A stretch of 64,000 nt of DNA, from NCBI GenBank assembly GCA_022113835.1, contig JAILWY010000012.1, forward strand, positions 11,470,001-11,534,000, written 5' to 3'. Position numbers and translations under genes: made by a program. Positions 1 to 10,300 of this stretch are shown here, piece after piece (the first letter of the stretch is position 1; every line of letters starts with the position of its first letter). Origin of the DNA: Atopsyche davidsoni. Its lineage: Eukaryota; Arthropoda; Insecta; Trichoptera; Hydrobiosidae. The notes under the pieces are model-generated. The model was not told where the DNA came from. It did not search any database and saw nothing but the letters and a program-made list of their open reading frames with translations.

Positions 1-426
1 TTTACTTATTATGCTTCGTTTTATATTTTATGAATAAAACGATTTGGTAATATTTAAAAAAATACTACAGTGACCATCACTTTATCTTCATCAAGTTGTT
101 CTCCTCAGAGGAGGTTGGCGACCATTTCACTGAGCATACTCATGTTGAGCCTGTGTTCATGTTTTTTTAAGTGGGTCCTCAGGTTATTGTACACCGCAGT
201 TTTAGTTTTCTGCTGCCCAATAGTATTATTATATTATATTTTTCTTACAAAGCTCTGGCGTTTAGATCTGATACTCCTTCTGCAGCAGGCCTCCTCCACT
301 TCGACAAGGTACTTCTAGAACACGTCCCTCCACAATTATTCCAAGTCTACTACTACATTACCGATCCTTTACACAAGCTCAGGGTATAGGATGTAAAACA
401 GAATGGGGAGAGTGGGGAGGTGACCA
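1..426. other. AT-rich non-coding stretch, no gene recognised
   Basis: No convincing gene. The part from about 70 to 390 is less AT-rich than its surroundings. It is open for 82 codons on the + strand and gives stop-interrupted, Cys/Leu-rich translations, which looks like an old transposon remnant. I could not match it to a family. Confidence 0.4.
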
Positions 427-826
427 TTACAATACAAATACAAATCTACAGAAATGCTTGTCTGCGTCTTTCACGTTGAACACTTTTGGAACACCCACTG
501 CGTATCGCGTTGCAGCGCGAAGGCAGCTCGCCAACCCCCGCCGACCGCAGAGGTCCGGTGAGCCATGGGACGGGGACGGGGATTGTGAAGGGGATGGGGA
601 AGGGGATGGGGACGGGGACGGGGACGGGGACGGGGCCACCACCTCGTGGCGCTTCCCGGGAACCGGATTCCCCGCGGGGCTACACCCGACTTGGGTGTCG
701 GTGGACAGCGAGCGTGAGAATAGAGAGGCCGCGGTGGTGTACGAGTGTGACCGCTTCTTTACTTTACAACTCACCGCGCGTGTAATGCAAGGTGCAACGC
801 GCACCTTAGAAATGCGGCTCAGCTAG
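427..826. other. GC-rich island open on both strands, with GGGGAC minisatellite
   Basis: A sharp GC-rich island inside AT-rich DNA. The + strand is open from an ATG at 458 to 826 (122 aa, with a central Asp-Gly run) and the - strand from 804 to 427 (125 aa, with a Ser-Pro run). Both runs come from the hexamer repeat at about 566-637. Outside the repeat neither translation shows a domain, signal peptide or membrane segment that I recognise. Long ORFs on both strands are expected in GC-rich DNA, so I do not call a gene. It could be a transposon fragment, a promoter CpG block or an exon. Confidence 0.45.
566..637. repeat. GGGGAC/GGGGAT hexamer minisatellite
   Basis: Tandem hexamers dominated by GGGGAC, with GGGGAT and GGGGAA variants, run for about 70 bases. 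One interruption (GATTGTGAAG) near 582-591 breaks an otherwise regular array. The G-runs are four long at six-base spacing. Confidence 0.9.
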
Positions 827-1904
827 TGAGCCAGTTATTGGATCATAATAGATAATGTATTTTTATATGGAACATAATTAATCAATTAGGTTGTTATAAA
901 GTATTTATTTCTTTATAATTAAAAACTCCAGCCGTTTGTTTTGCTAGTTTTTTTCTTGATTCTTAGTTCATGCATCATTTTTTTATCCATAACAGACTAG
1001 TTTAGACTAATTCAGCCGCTAATAGTCATTATAACGCTTTATTTATCTTATCTTAACTTATCACACAGTGATACGTATTCGGAATGATTTTCTTTCTCCT
1101 TTACATAAAGCCGTGAAAAAGTTTTTCTTGTGATTTGTCTGTCGATGACATTGAAACAAATTACCTCCTAGCCATTCAGTTTTTCATTTTTTTTTCTCCT
1201 TATTTATGCATATTTATTAGCGGGGGATATACTCTCTCAGATAATATTAGTATTTCACTACTTAGTAAGAAAAGGAAGATATAGGATTTAATAATCAATA
1301 ACTGATGTCTCCAGTACTATATATTCCTTTACATAAAAAAAGTGCCCTGTACTTCTTTTTGGTACAAATTTCCGATCTCGAGTTATAAGCTGTAAAGAAA
1401 ATATATAGAAAACAATTTTATTGCGCTTGATTTTTACCTTCTGACAACTTTATAACAGATTTATAAATGTCGTTGAATAGCTCATTCTAGTCATATGAGA
1501 TAATTATACTCCAACGAGTTTCATTTTACTAATTTATTTAAAAATTATTTTATATTTAAAATCTTGTGTACAGTGAGAGTACGTTATATTTCACAATAAG
1601 CAAGTCGTACATATTCACACATATTTTGGTTAAAAATGAATTGCATTATTCATGTGAGATTATTATTATCATTGGATTTATAACATAAAACATGATTATT
1701 ACATTTTGTACCATTAGTTTTATTAACTGGAGTTTTATTTGACTCCTCGGTGAGGCTCAGTAAATTTGACATTATTTTAATATTTTGAGAAAAAAATAAA
1801 ATTATTTTTTTAGATTTTTTTTTTTTGCATTTGAATATATATTTGTGACTATGTTTGTAAACATGTTATATATAGCATACTAATAAATAAGCAATTTTCA
1901 GTAT
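827..1904. other. AT-rich stretch, nothing recognised
   Basis: AT-rich sequence with homopolymer T and A runs, for example near 1185 and 1800-1826. I see no ORF of interest, inverted repeat or conserved motif. Confidence 0.6.
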
Positions 1905-2517
1905 GTAGACTCGCGCATCTGCCCGCGGCGTGCACCCAGAGGCCAAAAACTGCCGAGCTGCCATTCGCGTCTCGTGCGTCGTCCGGAGTGGTCGTGCGCC
2001 GTGTTGTCGAGCACAAGCGTCCGCGACTTCGATGTAGTTCGTAACATTATGATTCATTAATTTGTAAATAAACTACAGACACGTGAAGTGACGCTCGAAC
2101 CTGTGCATATTGGTCAATAATACAACAGCCAATGTAAAAACTTATTATTTTGGACGAAAATTCAACGAATCGTGTGCGCGATAAGAACTGCAGGGGGTGA
2201 TAATTTTTTTGTGCGTAAATGTAAATAAACCTTACGTTTTGTAAGTTTGCCGTGGGTTTGTCGGCTGCTATCGCATTAGGCCTTGTCTTCGTGCGTTTTT
2301 AACCGAGCCAGGTAACTTGTCAGTGGCGATAACTCTTGCAGGTGCATTGTGCGATAGTGGATTGTCGGTTTCGTTGCAAAAGCGAGAATAACTGGGATAA
2401 TGCAAAATGTTTGGTGTTGTGTTTTACATTGTTGATTGTGTTGTTGTTGAAGCTGCGAGGGCTTGAAACGGATCTAAGTTTAGTGAAGTGTACCGGGATT
2501 GTATAAAACAGCAACAG
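1905..2517 (+). promoter_or_regulatory. Candidate CpG-rich promoter and untranslated first exon
   Basis: Bases 1910-2045 are CpG-rich in a very AT-rich setting. The sequence then reads like an insect 5' leader: mixed GC content, GTG/GTT-rich, with only short ORFs. An initiator-like TCAGTG lies at 2320-2325. Two candidate 5' splice sites follow: GAGCCAG|GTAACT after 2311 and CAACAG|GTATGC after 2517. Joining the second to the acceptor at 6544 would put an ATG one base into the next exon, in the context CAACAGA-ATG. This is inference: no convincing TATA box or downstream promoter element is visible, and the strand assignment rests on the splice sites. Confidence 0.35.
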
Positions 2518-3326
2518 GTATGCAATAAACAATATTCCCAATATGTAAATATACCCATACATGATATTTTAATATCCTCGATAATGTAGTGTCGCGGTTT
2601 CTCTTTTGACAATAAAATTGCGAATGTGGCGAATTCTTGTGAAATAGCAACGAAGTGTCAAATTATTTGTATTTTTTAAGTCGTGAATATAAAATCAATA
2701 GGTTTTGCTTTTATCTGGCACGGATATTGGAGAAATTTACAGAACATATCAAAACAATTTCACCACGTGCCTTAAAAGTAGCTTATCCCAATTATTGAGC
2801 TCGTCTAATTTGTTGTATGCTTGTATCTCGATTTGCTAGAATGTATCATAGCATCATGCACTGCCGTATCTTATCTTAGTCGATTATTAAAATAGATTTA
2901 TGAGAACAGTCGATTAATTTACGTTGAATCGCCAGCTCCTTTATCTTTTACTGTTTTTTCTCCTATCATTTCCTTTTATGACTTCTAAATTCCTGTTATA
3001 AAAAAAACACAATTCGTTAAAATCGCGATTCAGTTCCCATGAAATCGGAAAGAATGTGACTTAATCTACGGCATATAAATAAATAACTAAACTATTGGCT
3101 ATTGAAGATAACGTATGGCTTCATTAAGTAATTATTAGGATATAAACTTTAAAATTTAAGCCAAGCCTCTTTTATATGTATATTCGACTGTTATAATAAT
3201 GGTTATGGTTAATACATAACATCATTTGACAAATCAGATAACACATCTCTGTTTTGCTAGCTCCGATTTTTATAAAGACCATCTATTTTATCAACAGAAT
3301 TGTATTTTTATCTAGAATGAGTTTTG
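2518..3326. other. AT-rich stretch, putative first intron, nothing recognised
   Basis: If the first-exon model holds, this is the start of an intron. The sequence is AT-rich with no ORF, repeat or GC island that I can support. Confidence 0.45.
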
Positions 3327-3419
3327 GACAATACCCGTGTACAAATCACGGGTATTGTCACAAAAAAAATTACATGACCTTGTAGGTCATGTAATTTTTT
3401 TAAAATGACAATTTTACAA
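3327..3419. repeat. Two adjacent near-perfect palindromes sharing a TTGTCA arm
   Basis: First hairpin: GACAATACCCGTG (3327-3339), a 7-nt loop, then its exact complement at 3347-3359. Second hairpin: an 18-nt arm at 3363-3380 ending ATGACCT, a TGT loop, and the perfect complement at 3384-3401. The ATTGTCA that ends the first stem can also pair with TGACAAT just beyond the second stem, at about 3406-3412. The two folds therefore share one arm. Confidence 0.85.
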
Positions 3420-3627
3420 AAGGGGCCGGCTAACATAGTTTCACTCTAGTATTCATTCTCTGGAGAACTTCAGGATAATAAAATGCCAAGGGTAGCTTTA
3501 GCACCCCCAATTTGACCGATGTACTCATAAACTGCTTCTTTAAAAAAACATACCTTGTATTCTAACCAACCCAATTCTGCACTGTAACATTTATGAATAT
3601 GGTGTTTCATTTGTTAAACAGTTTATT

Positions 3628-3993
3628 GATAATTTGGTACTTGTCTTTTATCCGACCACCAAAAAACATTGTCCTATTATTTTGCTTTTTTTTATTGGCA
3701 ACAGTGTCTATTTTTTGCTTCTTTTGTTGGCAACAGCGAGTCTCGTCATAGAAATGAAAGTTTTTTTTCAATTTTGTATCATATATTTTACAAACAATGA
3801 AAAAACGGATATCTTTGACGGTTAGGTTAGGTTAATACTTTAAATTAAATAAATAAACAATACGTGTTTTCTCGCCAATAGACACTGTTGCCAACAAAAG
3901 AAGCAAAAAACAGACACTGTTGCCAATAAAAAAAACCAAAATAATAGGACAATGTTTTTTGGTGGTCGGATAAAAGACAAGTACCGATAATTT
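3628..3993. mobile_element. 350-bp foldback MITE with 101-bp TIRs and 8-bp target duplication
   Basis: Element 3636-3985, with inverted arms 3636-3736 and 3885-3985. I count two mismatches over 101 positions. The ends are GGTACTTGTC and its complement. The octamer GATAATTT is repeated exactly at 3628-3635 and 3986-3993, outside the TIRs, as expected for a target-site duplication. An 8-bp duplication fits hAT, P or Merlin superfamilies, and the terminal GG is closest to Merlin; that assignment is inference. The 63-codon ORF inside is an arm artefact, not a transposase, so the element is non-autonomous. The near-identity of the arms suggests recent activity. The centre, about 3819-3834, contains GGTTAGGTTAGGTTA. 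Confidence 0.92.
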
Positions 3994-4254
3994 TAATAAT
4001 AAACCCCGTGAGTTTAATTAAATCGGGTTAGATATTTATCCATAAGGTGTTTTATGTAGTAAAATTAAAACTTAAAAACAGCTAATATCGCGCAAATTCT
4101 AATAATTATCTGATGAATGGCCTCAGCAAGAACTTGCGATTATTGTGGATGTTCCGGTTTTGGTAGCCCATTTGAAAGATTCATAAAGATTAGAGATTTT
4201 TTTTCGGCTGCGTTAATTTCTCAATTCACTTGGAACAGGAACCATTAGAGTAGA
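3994..4254. other. AT-rich spacer, nothing recognised
   Basis: Spacer between the MITE and a GC-rich block. No ORF, repeat or motif can be supported here. Confidence 0.6.
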
Positions 4255-4510
4255 CTATAGTTGGCGTCGTAGTGCGTGTAAACGGTCCCGTGGCCGGGTG
4301 GATGCCCACATGGATGAGGAAATTCCGACACCTCTACCAGCGCCGGTAATGGCAGGCGCTGCCTCTACCCAGAGGCGCAACCCGAGATGAGGTGTTAACC
4401 TGGGCGTAATGGCCCATTCAATGGTACCTTCGAAAACAATTAAGTTAAGTCTACATGCCACGAGTTTGCCCCGGGGGTACTACCCGAAACAGGGAAGACC
4501 TAATCCCATT
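4255..4510. other. GC-rich block, probable transposon fragment
   Basis: A block of high GC with abrupt edges. It holds a short internal inverted motif around GCAGGCGCTGCC and the palindromic CCCCGGGGG near 4470. The minus strand is open for 68 codons (4461-4255), but the translation has no domain I recognise. The composition contrast suggests a retroposon or other repeat copy, not host coding sequence; this is inference. Confidence 0.3.
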
Positions 4511-5906
4511 CTTGGGAGTAGACAATTATACCATTATCTTTGAAATTCTGCATATTTTTGATTTTGGCTATACCTACTTTCGTATCAGGTATAGTACGAC
4601 ATTTAAAGCTTTCAATTTTATAAAATAATTTAATTTTTTAAAAGCATTACAAGCTTTCAATAAAACGATCGCATTCTCTACGATTACGTGTTGCATTCGC
4701 ACCATTGTCTTGTTACTGGCCATGGATTTCATAGTTGATATATATTAAAGTACCATTTATCGGCACCAATGGATTCATTAGCCGTGACTCTCAAATATCA
4801 TAGAGAGTTTGTTTTTCAATGCATTTCAATTTATATAAGAGTTTTTACAAACCCATTTGCGGTATTTTTGGATTACTAATTTCGACCCGAAGTTCATCGG
4901 TGAGCCATCCGCCCAACTATTTCGCTGGAAGCGTGTCGGATCTGCTCATTTACAGATCGTTTTTGATTTAATCGCCGCTCTTTTTACTATCCGTGTTTGT
5001 TTAGTACATTCTGCCAGACTTAGTGTTTCCGTTGCTGAGCCCGGGACTCACCCGGCGGATCGGCTGTCGTTCGCCAGTCGGTTTATATTATAAAGTAACA
5101 TTATCACTGAGAGTCCGTGGCAGCAGGAAGCAGTGTTTTTATAGATTCCCTCTTCCTTTTCACCCTCCAGCGTCAAAATTGGCACGTAGTTAGTTTTAAA
5201 ATTAATTACTTCAAGATACACTCGGTTGAATTTTTTGTTGCCAGATATATTTAATATATGATTATCGTGTTGTTTTATTTTTGTCTGGACACACTGGGGG
5301 AATACCCCGTGACAGTGCTCATAGCAGCGCTTCTGAGGCGAAGTGCTGTGTACAAAACACTATTGCATCATTATTTTTAATTTATAAATTTTAGAATTCA
5401 CAACATAAGCATGTTTACATTTTATATATTGATAATAACGAATACTTGTTATTGTATAAGCGATCTCACTATGGACCTAATATCAAGAGTAGAAATTAAA
5501 AAAAATTCATATATTCTTTCGATTAAAATATAAGGTGTATGCTTTGTCAAAACTCGCAAGTAGTCTTCGAGTTTAATAGGTTTACTATTGTCACTTTTTG
5601 AAAGCCCATTGTGTGGGTTGTAATAAAACTTCCTGTTGATTCACTTTTGGTATTATATTAATTATTTGATATATTTTAACCTTTACGAAGACATTATCGT
5701 GGGTTTTCACATAGGTCATGAAATTAAATATAAATAAAATGGATAAGAAAAATAAAATATTATTAATATAAATTAAAAAGGCATAATTTATTATAGAGCA
5801 TCACCACTATTTCAATTATATTTAATATTTTAATATAATTGGTTAATAATTTCATTTTGGTGTTTATTTATAGCTGCCAGGCTCAGCACATCTATAACGT
5901 ATTCAC
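4511..5906. other. Mostly AT-rich stretch with a moderate GC block at 4880-5090
   Basis: The only compositional feature is 4880-5090, which is open on the + strand for 78 codons from 4857. The translation is unremarkable. The rest, including 5100-5840, holds no supported feature. Confidence 0.45.
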
Positions 5907-6265
5907 TAATATGATTAGGCACATTAGTTCATATATAGAAGATGATTTAAAGAAACTCTCCGATTTAAAAAAAAATAATGTCCAGATGGGACTAAAATCG
6001 CTTCACTTGTTACTTTGTTCATAAAGTCCAGTGCTTGCAAATCACTAAATATTGGTTGGCCTGGGCACATTGGTTCATATGTAGAGTATGATTGTTAAAA
6101 ATTCTCGATAAATGGAAGTGATTCGTTAGTACAAAGGTTCGTACACTGGCCATGTAAGCCAGGGGATGTGGGTTCTCAAATCCCACACAAATCACGATGA
6201 TATTTTTCTGAGAGTTTCTTTAAATCATCTTCTATATATGAACTAATGTGCCTAATTATATTAGT
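5907..6265. repeat. SINE-like unit: tRNA-like core with repeated flanking arms
   Basis: A 56-nt sequence at about 5907-5962 recurs inverted at 6210-6265 with one difference visible to me. A more diverged direct copy lies at about 6062-6106. Between the last two sits a tRNA-like core (6118-6195). The arrangement arm, tRNA-like core, inverted arm suggests a tRNA-derived SINE or foldback element, with an extra arm copied upstream. No target duplication was found. Confidence 0.7.
6118..6195 (+). pseudogene. tRNA-like cloverleaf, degenerate (SINE head or tRNA pseudogene)
   Basis: A cloverleaf can be drawn. The acceptor arm GTGATT (6118-6123) pairs with AATCAC (6190-6195). D stem: GTAC with an AAAGGTTC loop and GTAC (6129-6144). 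Anticodon stem: CTGGC/GCCAG around a 7-nt loop (6146-6162), which would give anticodon TGT. T stem: GTGGG/CCCAC. Faults: the residue before the anticodon is A, not the conserved U; the T loop has 9 nt, not 7; and the seventh acceptor pair is mismatched. It is therefore unlikely to be a working tRNA. Its place between inverted arms favours a SINE promoter region. Confidence 0.6.
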
Positions 6266-6544
6266 AATAATATAATAAACCCGTAATGGGTAATAAATAC
6301 GCATCTTGATTGACTAATCCATAACATAGATATATAACGTATTCGCTGTTGCGTGTAGTTAAGATATCTCATAACGGATATCGACACTAAAAAAAAGTGC
6401 AGTATTGTATACCTTATCTCTTCTCACAGTTTTAAGAACCGATAGGCCAATACCACTCAGCGTCAACTATATAATCCGTCACTGTGTTTTGCTATCTGCC
6501 TGCCTGGTGCCGGACATCTTTCTGAAATTGATTTATGTTCGTAG
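6266..6544. other. Putative intron end preceding the 6545 exon
   Basis: AT-rich until about 6480. The last 50 bases hold a modest pyrimidine content and end in TTTATGTTCGTAG, a usable but not strong 3' splice site. A + strand ORF runs through from 6405, but its upstream part has no coding character. Confidence 0.4.
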
Positions 6545-6689
6545 AATGCTGAAGCACGTGCAAGTGTCCCCGCAGCGGTCTCGGGCGGACTCGGTCAGCC
6601 TCAGCTCCACGGCGTCTCTGTGCAGCCTGGCGGAGCCCCTGCACTCGCGGGCCCCGTCCTACACGTCCCTCAGCGATGCTCCAACTCAG
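6545..6689 (+). CDS. Candidate coding exon with start codon, Ser/Thr-rich N-terminus, gene unrecognised
   Basis: This is the strongest protein-coding candidate in the window, partial. An acceptor (GTTCGTAG) ends at 6544, an ATG lies at 6546-6548, and 48 codons run to a 5' splice site CAG|GTCAGT after 6689, leaving phase 0. Third positions are markedly GC-rich against an AT-rich background. The peptide starts MLKHVQVSPQRSRADSVS, continues with the Ser-rich SLSSTASLCSLAEP, and ends APSYTSLSDAPTQ. The RSRADS and Ser-Leu-Ser-Ser context would suit kinase sites in a disordered segment. There is no signal peptide or membrane segment. The ORF stays open upstream to 6405, so the ATG may be internal, and a second frame is also open across the exon. 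I do not recognise the gene. Downstream exons are not identified with certainty. Confidence 0.55.
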
Positions 6690-6776
6690 GTCAGTCCCAC
6701 ATCAAAAGGTCCCAAAAAATTATCGCTTGTTTATGTCCAACCGTGCTTGTCCAACCGGACCCCAGAGGCAGTCCAT

Positions 6777-7316
6777 TACCTGGCGAAATCGTGTCATTTA
6801 ATTAATTTATTTGTCACTTTATTTTTCTATATCGAAAGTTGATTTTTTTACAGAATATTAAAAAAAACTATAAATTATATTTATCTATTTTTTATTATTG
6901 AATTAACGTCCATTTTCAGGGTAAAATAAAATTATAAAGATGTTGAAAAATTTGATAAAATGACGACTTTTCAGAACCAAAGTTTGATAAAGATTTTTTT
7001 TTTTTATTTTTAAATTAATAAGGCGCACATGGCTTATATTTATTCTTTTAATTCCAATTGAAAAAAAGACTTTTAAATGCTTAGGATTCTTGAAAAATGT
7101 ACCGAACGAATCTCCAAATTCCTACACTTCAATCGGAAAAACACATATTTATCATATAAATAGTAAATTTATAAGAAATAAAAATATATTGTGTTCGAAA
7201 GAAGGGACGTATCAAACTTTTTACATTTAAATCTTATTGATTGGTGCAGTCGATTTTTCGCAAAACGGACTAAAAAATTATTAAAAAACCTCGATTATGG
7301 GACCTAGAACCTTAAG
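6777..7316 (+). repeat. Dispersed ~540-bp repeat, copy A
   Basis: Bases 6777-7316 align with 23588-24128 along their whole length in the same orientation, with scattered substitutions and a few indels. I judge them clearly above 80 percent identical by eye. Both begin TTACCTGG-GAAATCGTGTC and share a core GCAGTCGATTTTTCGCAAAA, ending near CTTAAG. It is AT-rich with no ORF shared by both copies and no terminal inverted repeat in copy A. The family is unknown to me. Confidence 0.93.
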
Positions 7317-10300
7317 ACGCAAAACCACAAAAAGCAGGGTATATTGAGACTCGCGCTTATAAATTATGCTTTATTTATTTAGCAATGATTTGGATAAAAC
7401 ATAATATATATATCGCCGTTCATAGAAGTCGATAATTGAATATACATAAGGGCGATTTATTCAACACTGACTTAGTTACCATTGATATGCAGATAATGGC
7501 AACGTTTCAAATAAATATGTCTATCTCTTTCATAAATCTAGTCTTATGCCTCTTTGCCGTCGTCTTCATGGAGTTTTTTTTGTCTCGCTTGCTCATAGAT
7601 CTCTCATATCTCGCTGTCTCATAGCTCTAATATCACAAATAACACGTGACAGTATTGTATGCCAATATTCCTTATATTGCACCATTTTATAAAATGTTTC
7701 AACATATTTCCGATCCATCAAATGCAAGGCTCGTTGTAGCAATTTTTAAAAAAAATATTTTGTAAATCCGTGACTTGCGCGCTTACTCTGTCTCGTAATA
7801 TTCGGTGAGCAACCGTTACTTATACGATAATATCATTCCCGTATATCAAAATATAAACAAATACAATATCAAGGAAATGCTCACTTACGATTTGATTATG
7901 TTATTAAAAAACAATCGACGAAATCTGGGTCATTTTTAAAATCTAATTTTCATAATAAAGCCTTGATAAAGAATGCAACTCGAAAAGTGTACCGTGACTC
8001 ATGATTCACTGCAAATATATGTATCAATAAATCAAACAGCAGCGATAAAACATTGAATACAATGTCAACTATTTACAGTCATGGGTATTTTACACGCTAA
8101 AAAAAGTACTTTGTATTCAACCCGAGCTTGTTATTTCGTTAGTAAATTTCATCGATGCGCTTCTTCGGTAACAGGGCAGGTGAATCAGATTGTCTGTTAC
8201 CTGGTCATCATTGCCGACGCCGGGCCGATCCCCGTGGACGTCGTGGTGATCCGCGAATCCCAGCCAATTACTCTCATTTAACGCGGCTTAAGTATCGACT
8301 CAATCTAATTCGCACCAAAATAATTGATGCCGTCCACTGCCTACCCGTTTCGATGGAGTTTATCGGTTTTTAGACCAGTTTGTTTTAGGAGTCGGCGTAT
8401 CTGCGCATTAACCGAAGGAAATTGACCGCTACTCGAGGCTGGCTCAGACACATTCCTCGCTACATCCGTAGTTTAATACGTGTAAAAAGTGAGGACGTAT
8501 ACTGGAGAGAAATGTTTTCTCAGCCTCTTGCGCTGCTATTTCTAGACATAATTTAGTGTGGGGAAAATATAATGCTAAATGTTTGAGTGTAGAATAGGTA
8601 CTATGCTTGAAGATACAGTGGAAGCTGTATAATATTGTTGGTGTTTTATTATAATCAGATACCTGCATCGTTGGCTGGAAGATACGAAATGAATTCATGC
8701 GTTATGATTTATGATGATGCTTTTGTTTATCTCGTTTAGATCGACACCTAGTCTAAAAAGTCGAATAATATAGACTTGATCTATGCACTGTCAATATAAT
8801 AACGTCAAAGTGAAAGTTGCGTTTTCTATACCAACTCAAGTTCTACCCATAAGATCGACATATGATGTGGTGTTTACCATATTCACATAACAAATAGTTC
8901 AAATCATTAGTAAGCATCTAGTTTTTAGCTTATTATAATATTTTGAGTGTATGATTTATTAATTTAAAAATTTCTTTGATGTCTAGACAAGACCAATGGG
9001 CCGTGAATGAGTAACCATGCGTCCGCGTCCGAGTTATTAAAAGATCTTCAATACAAAGTTTATTTTTATTTAACCTTCCGACAGCTTCCATATTTCTTTA
9101 TTTACGAAGCTGTCAATCGGGTGGGAATCGAAAATGCTTCTACATGTGGTTTGTAAGCGCATTCCGCTGTCCATAAATCACTGATTAAATTATTTCGTAA
9201 TTAATTACTATATTAAAACTAACTAAACGCTAGTAAGTGAATGGACGCGCGATAAATCAAACCAGTTTTAAATACTTAACACGTAACGGCTTGCACGCTA
9301 AAGATACAAATCAAACCTCAGTAGAATAAAAATATCGTATCAGTAGCGATATCTCTCACACACCGGACTTCAGGATGCTATTTCTTTTTTAATTTAAATA
9401 CGAAATGTCACAATGGGAAATAAATCGCGCTTTTGAATTCATGAGAATTAGATATGTGCGTTTTTATTCTAGTGTCATAATAATGATCATAAATTTTAAT
9501 ATTTAATAATTTATTGCAATGCATAAATATCTGTTATGAGATATTTTTATCGCTGGAATAAAACATATTTGTGACATTATGACGTGTATTTAAGATTCAT
9601 AAAAAAAACTCCATCCTGTTACGCCGATTCTGTGAAAATGCACGACTTGTGACGCAAGTGCGGCTTTCTCATAGTTTATAAGACATCTGTTGCATTCACA
9701 TTGTAAAAAATGCATGCTCTCCCGAGATGCACTTATTGTTCTTTTAATAACTGCCACATAAGTGTGGGAAGAATATAGTTTAATGAGCCTTTCTAGTTTG
9801 CCAGCCATAATAACTTTGTTTTTTTCAAGCTATTGAAAAAAAATTTTTTAAACCATTTACGTAGAAAGCCTTGGATTTGCTTGCAAACAATTTGACCTAT
9901 AAATTTTAAGCAAAGAGACTCTTTATTTATTCTTAATATCAAGGATATTCAGCCCTTTTCTAAAATAATATTTAGGTAACGAAGCGGAAATCTATTCACA
10001 GTGGGCAGTTTTGTTTTTTTTTCATGACTAACCTCGCAGGACTGGTTTGATTTGTAATACTCCATATTTTTTGTTTTATTTGGTCGCTAGCGGTATCGCC
10101 CAAATAAGCTTTCGAAAGTTCAAAAATAATTACTGAAAAAACATAGATCTTATGAACTATGTTTTTCCTAGATTATTCTAGAAGATTAACATTACAAAAC
10201 CTCGTTCAAAGTTAAACATATATTTATGAGATTTAAAATAATTTAACTGCGTCTCAATTTTGTATTATCTTCTTCAACTTCTGTATAAGTCCTCGTCCAT

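Noticed and set aside
70..318. 82-codon + ORF with hydrophobic run
   Set aside because: Low-complexity Ser/Leu/Cys translation, no splice or promoter context, and other frames broken by stops; chance or old repeat.
3634..3825. 63-codon ORF inside the foldback element
   Set aside because: It lies across the inverted arm and centre of a MITE; no transposase motif.
4108..4116. CTGATGA as a hammerhead ribozyme core
   Set aside because: No CGAAAC partner or flanking stems in the expected positions.
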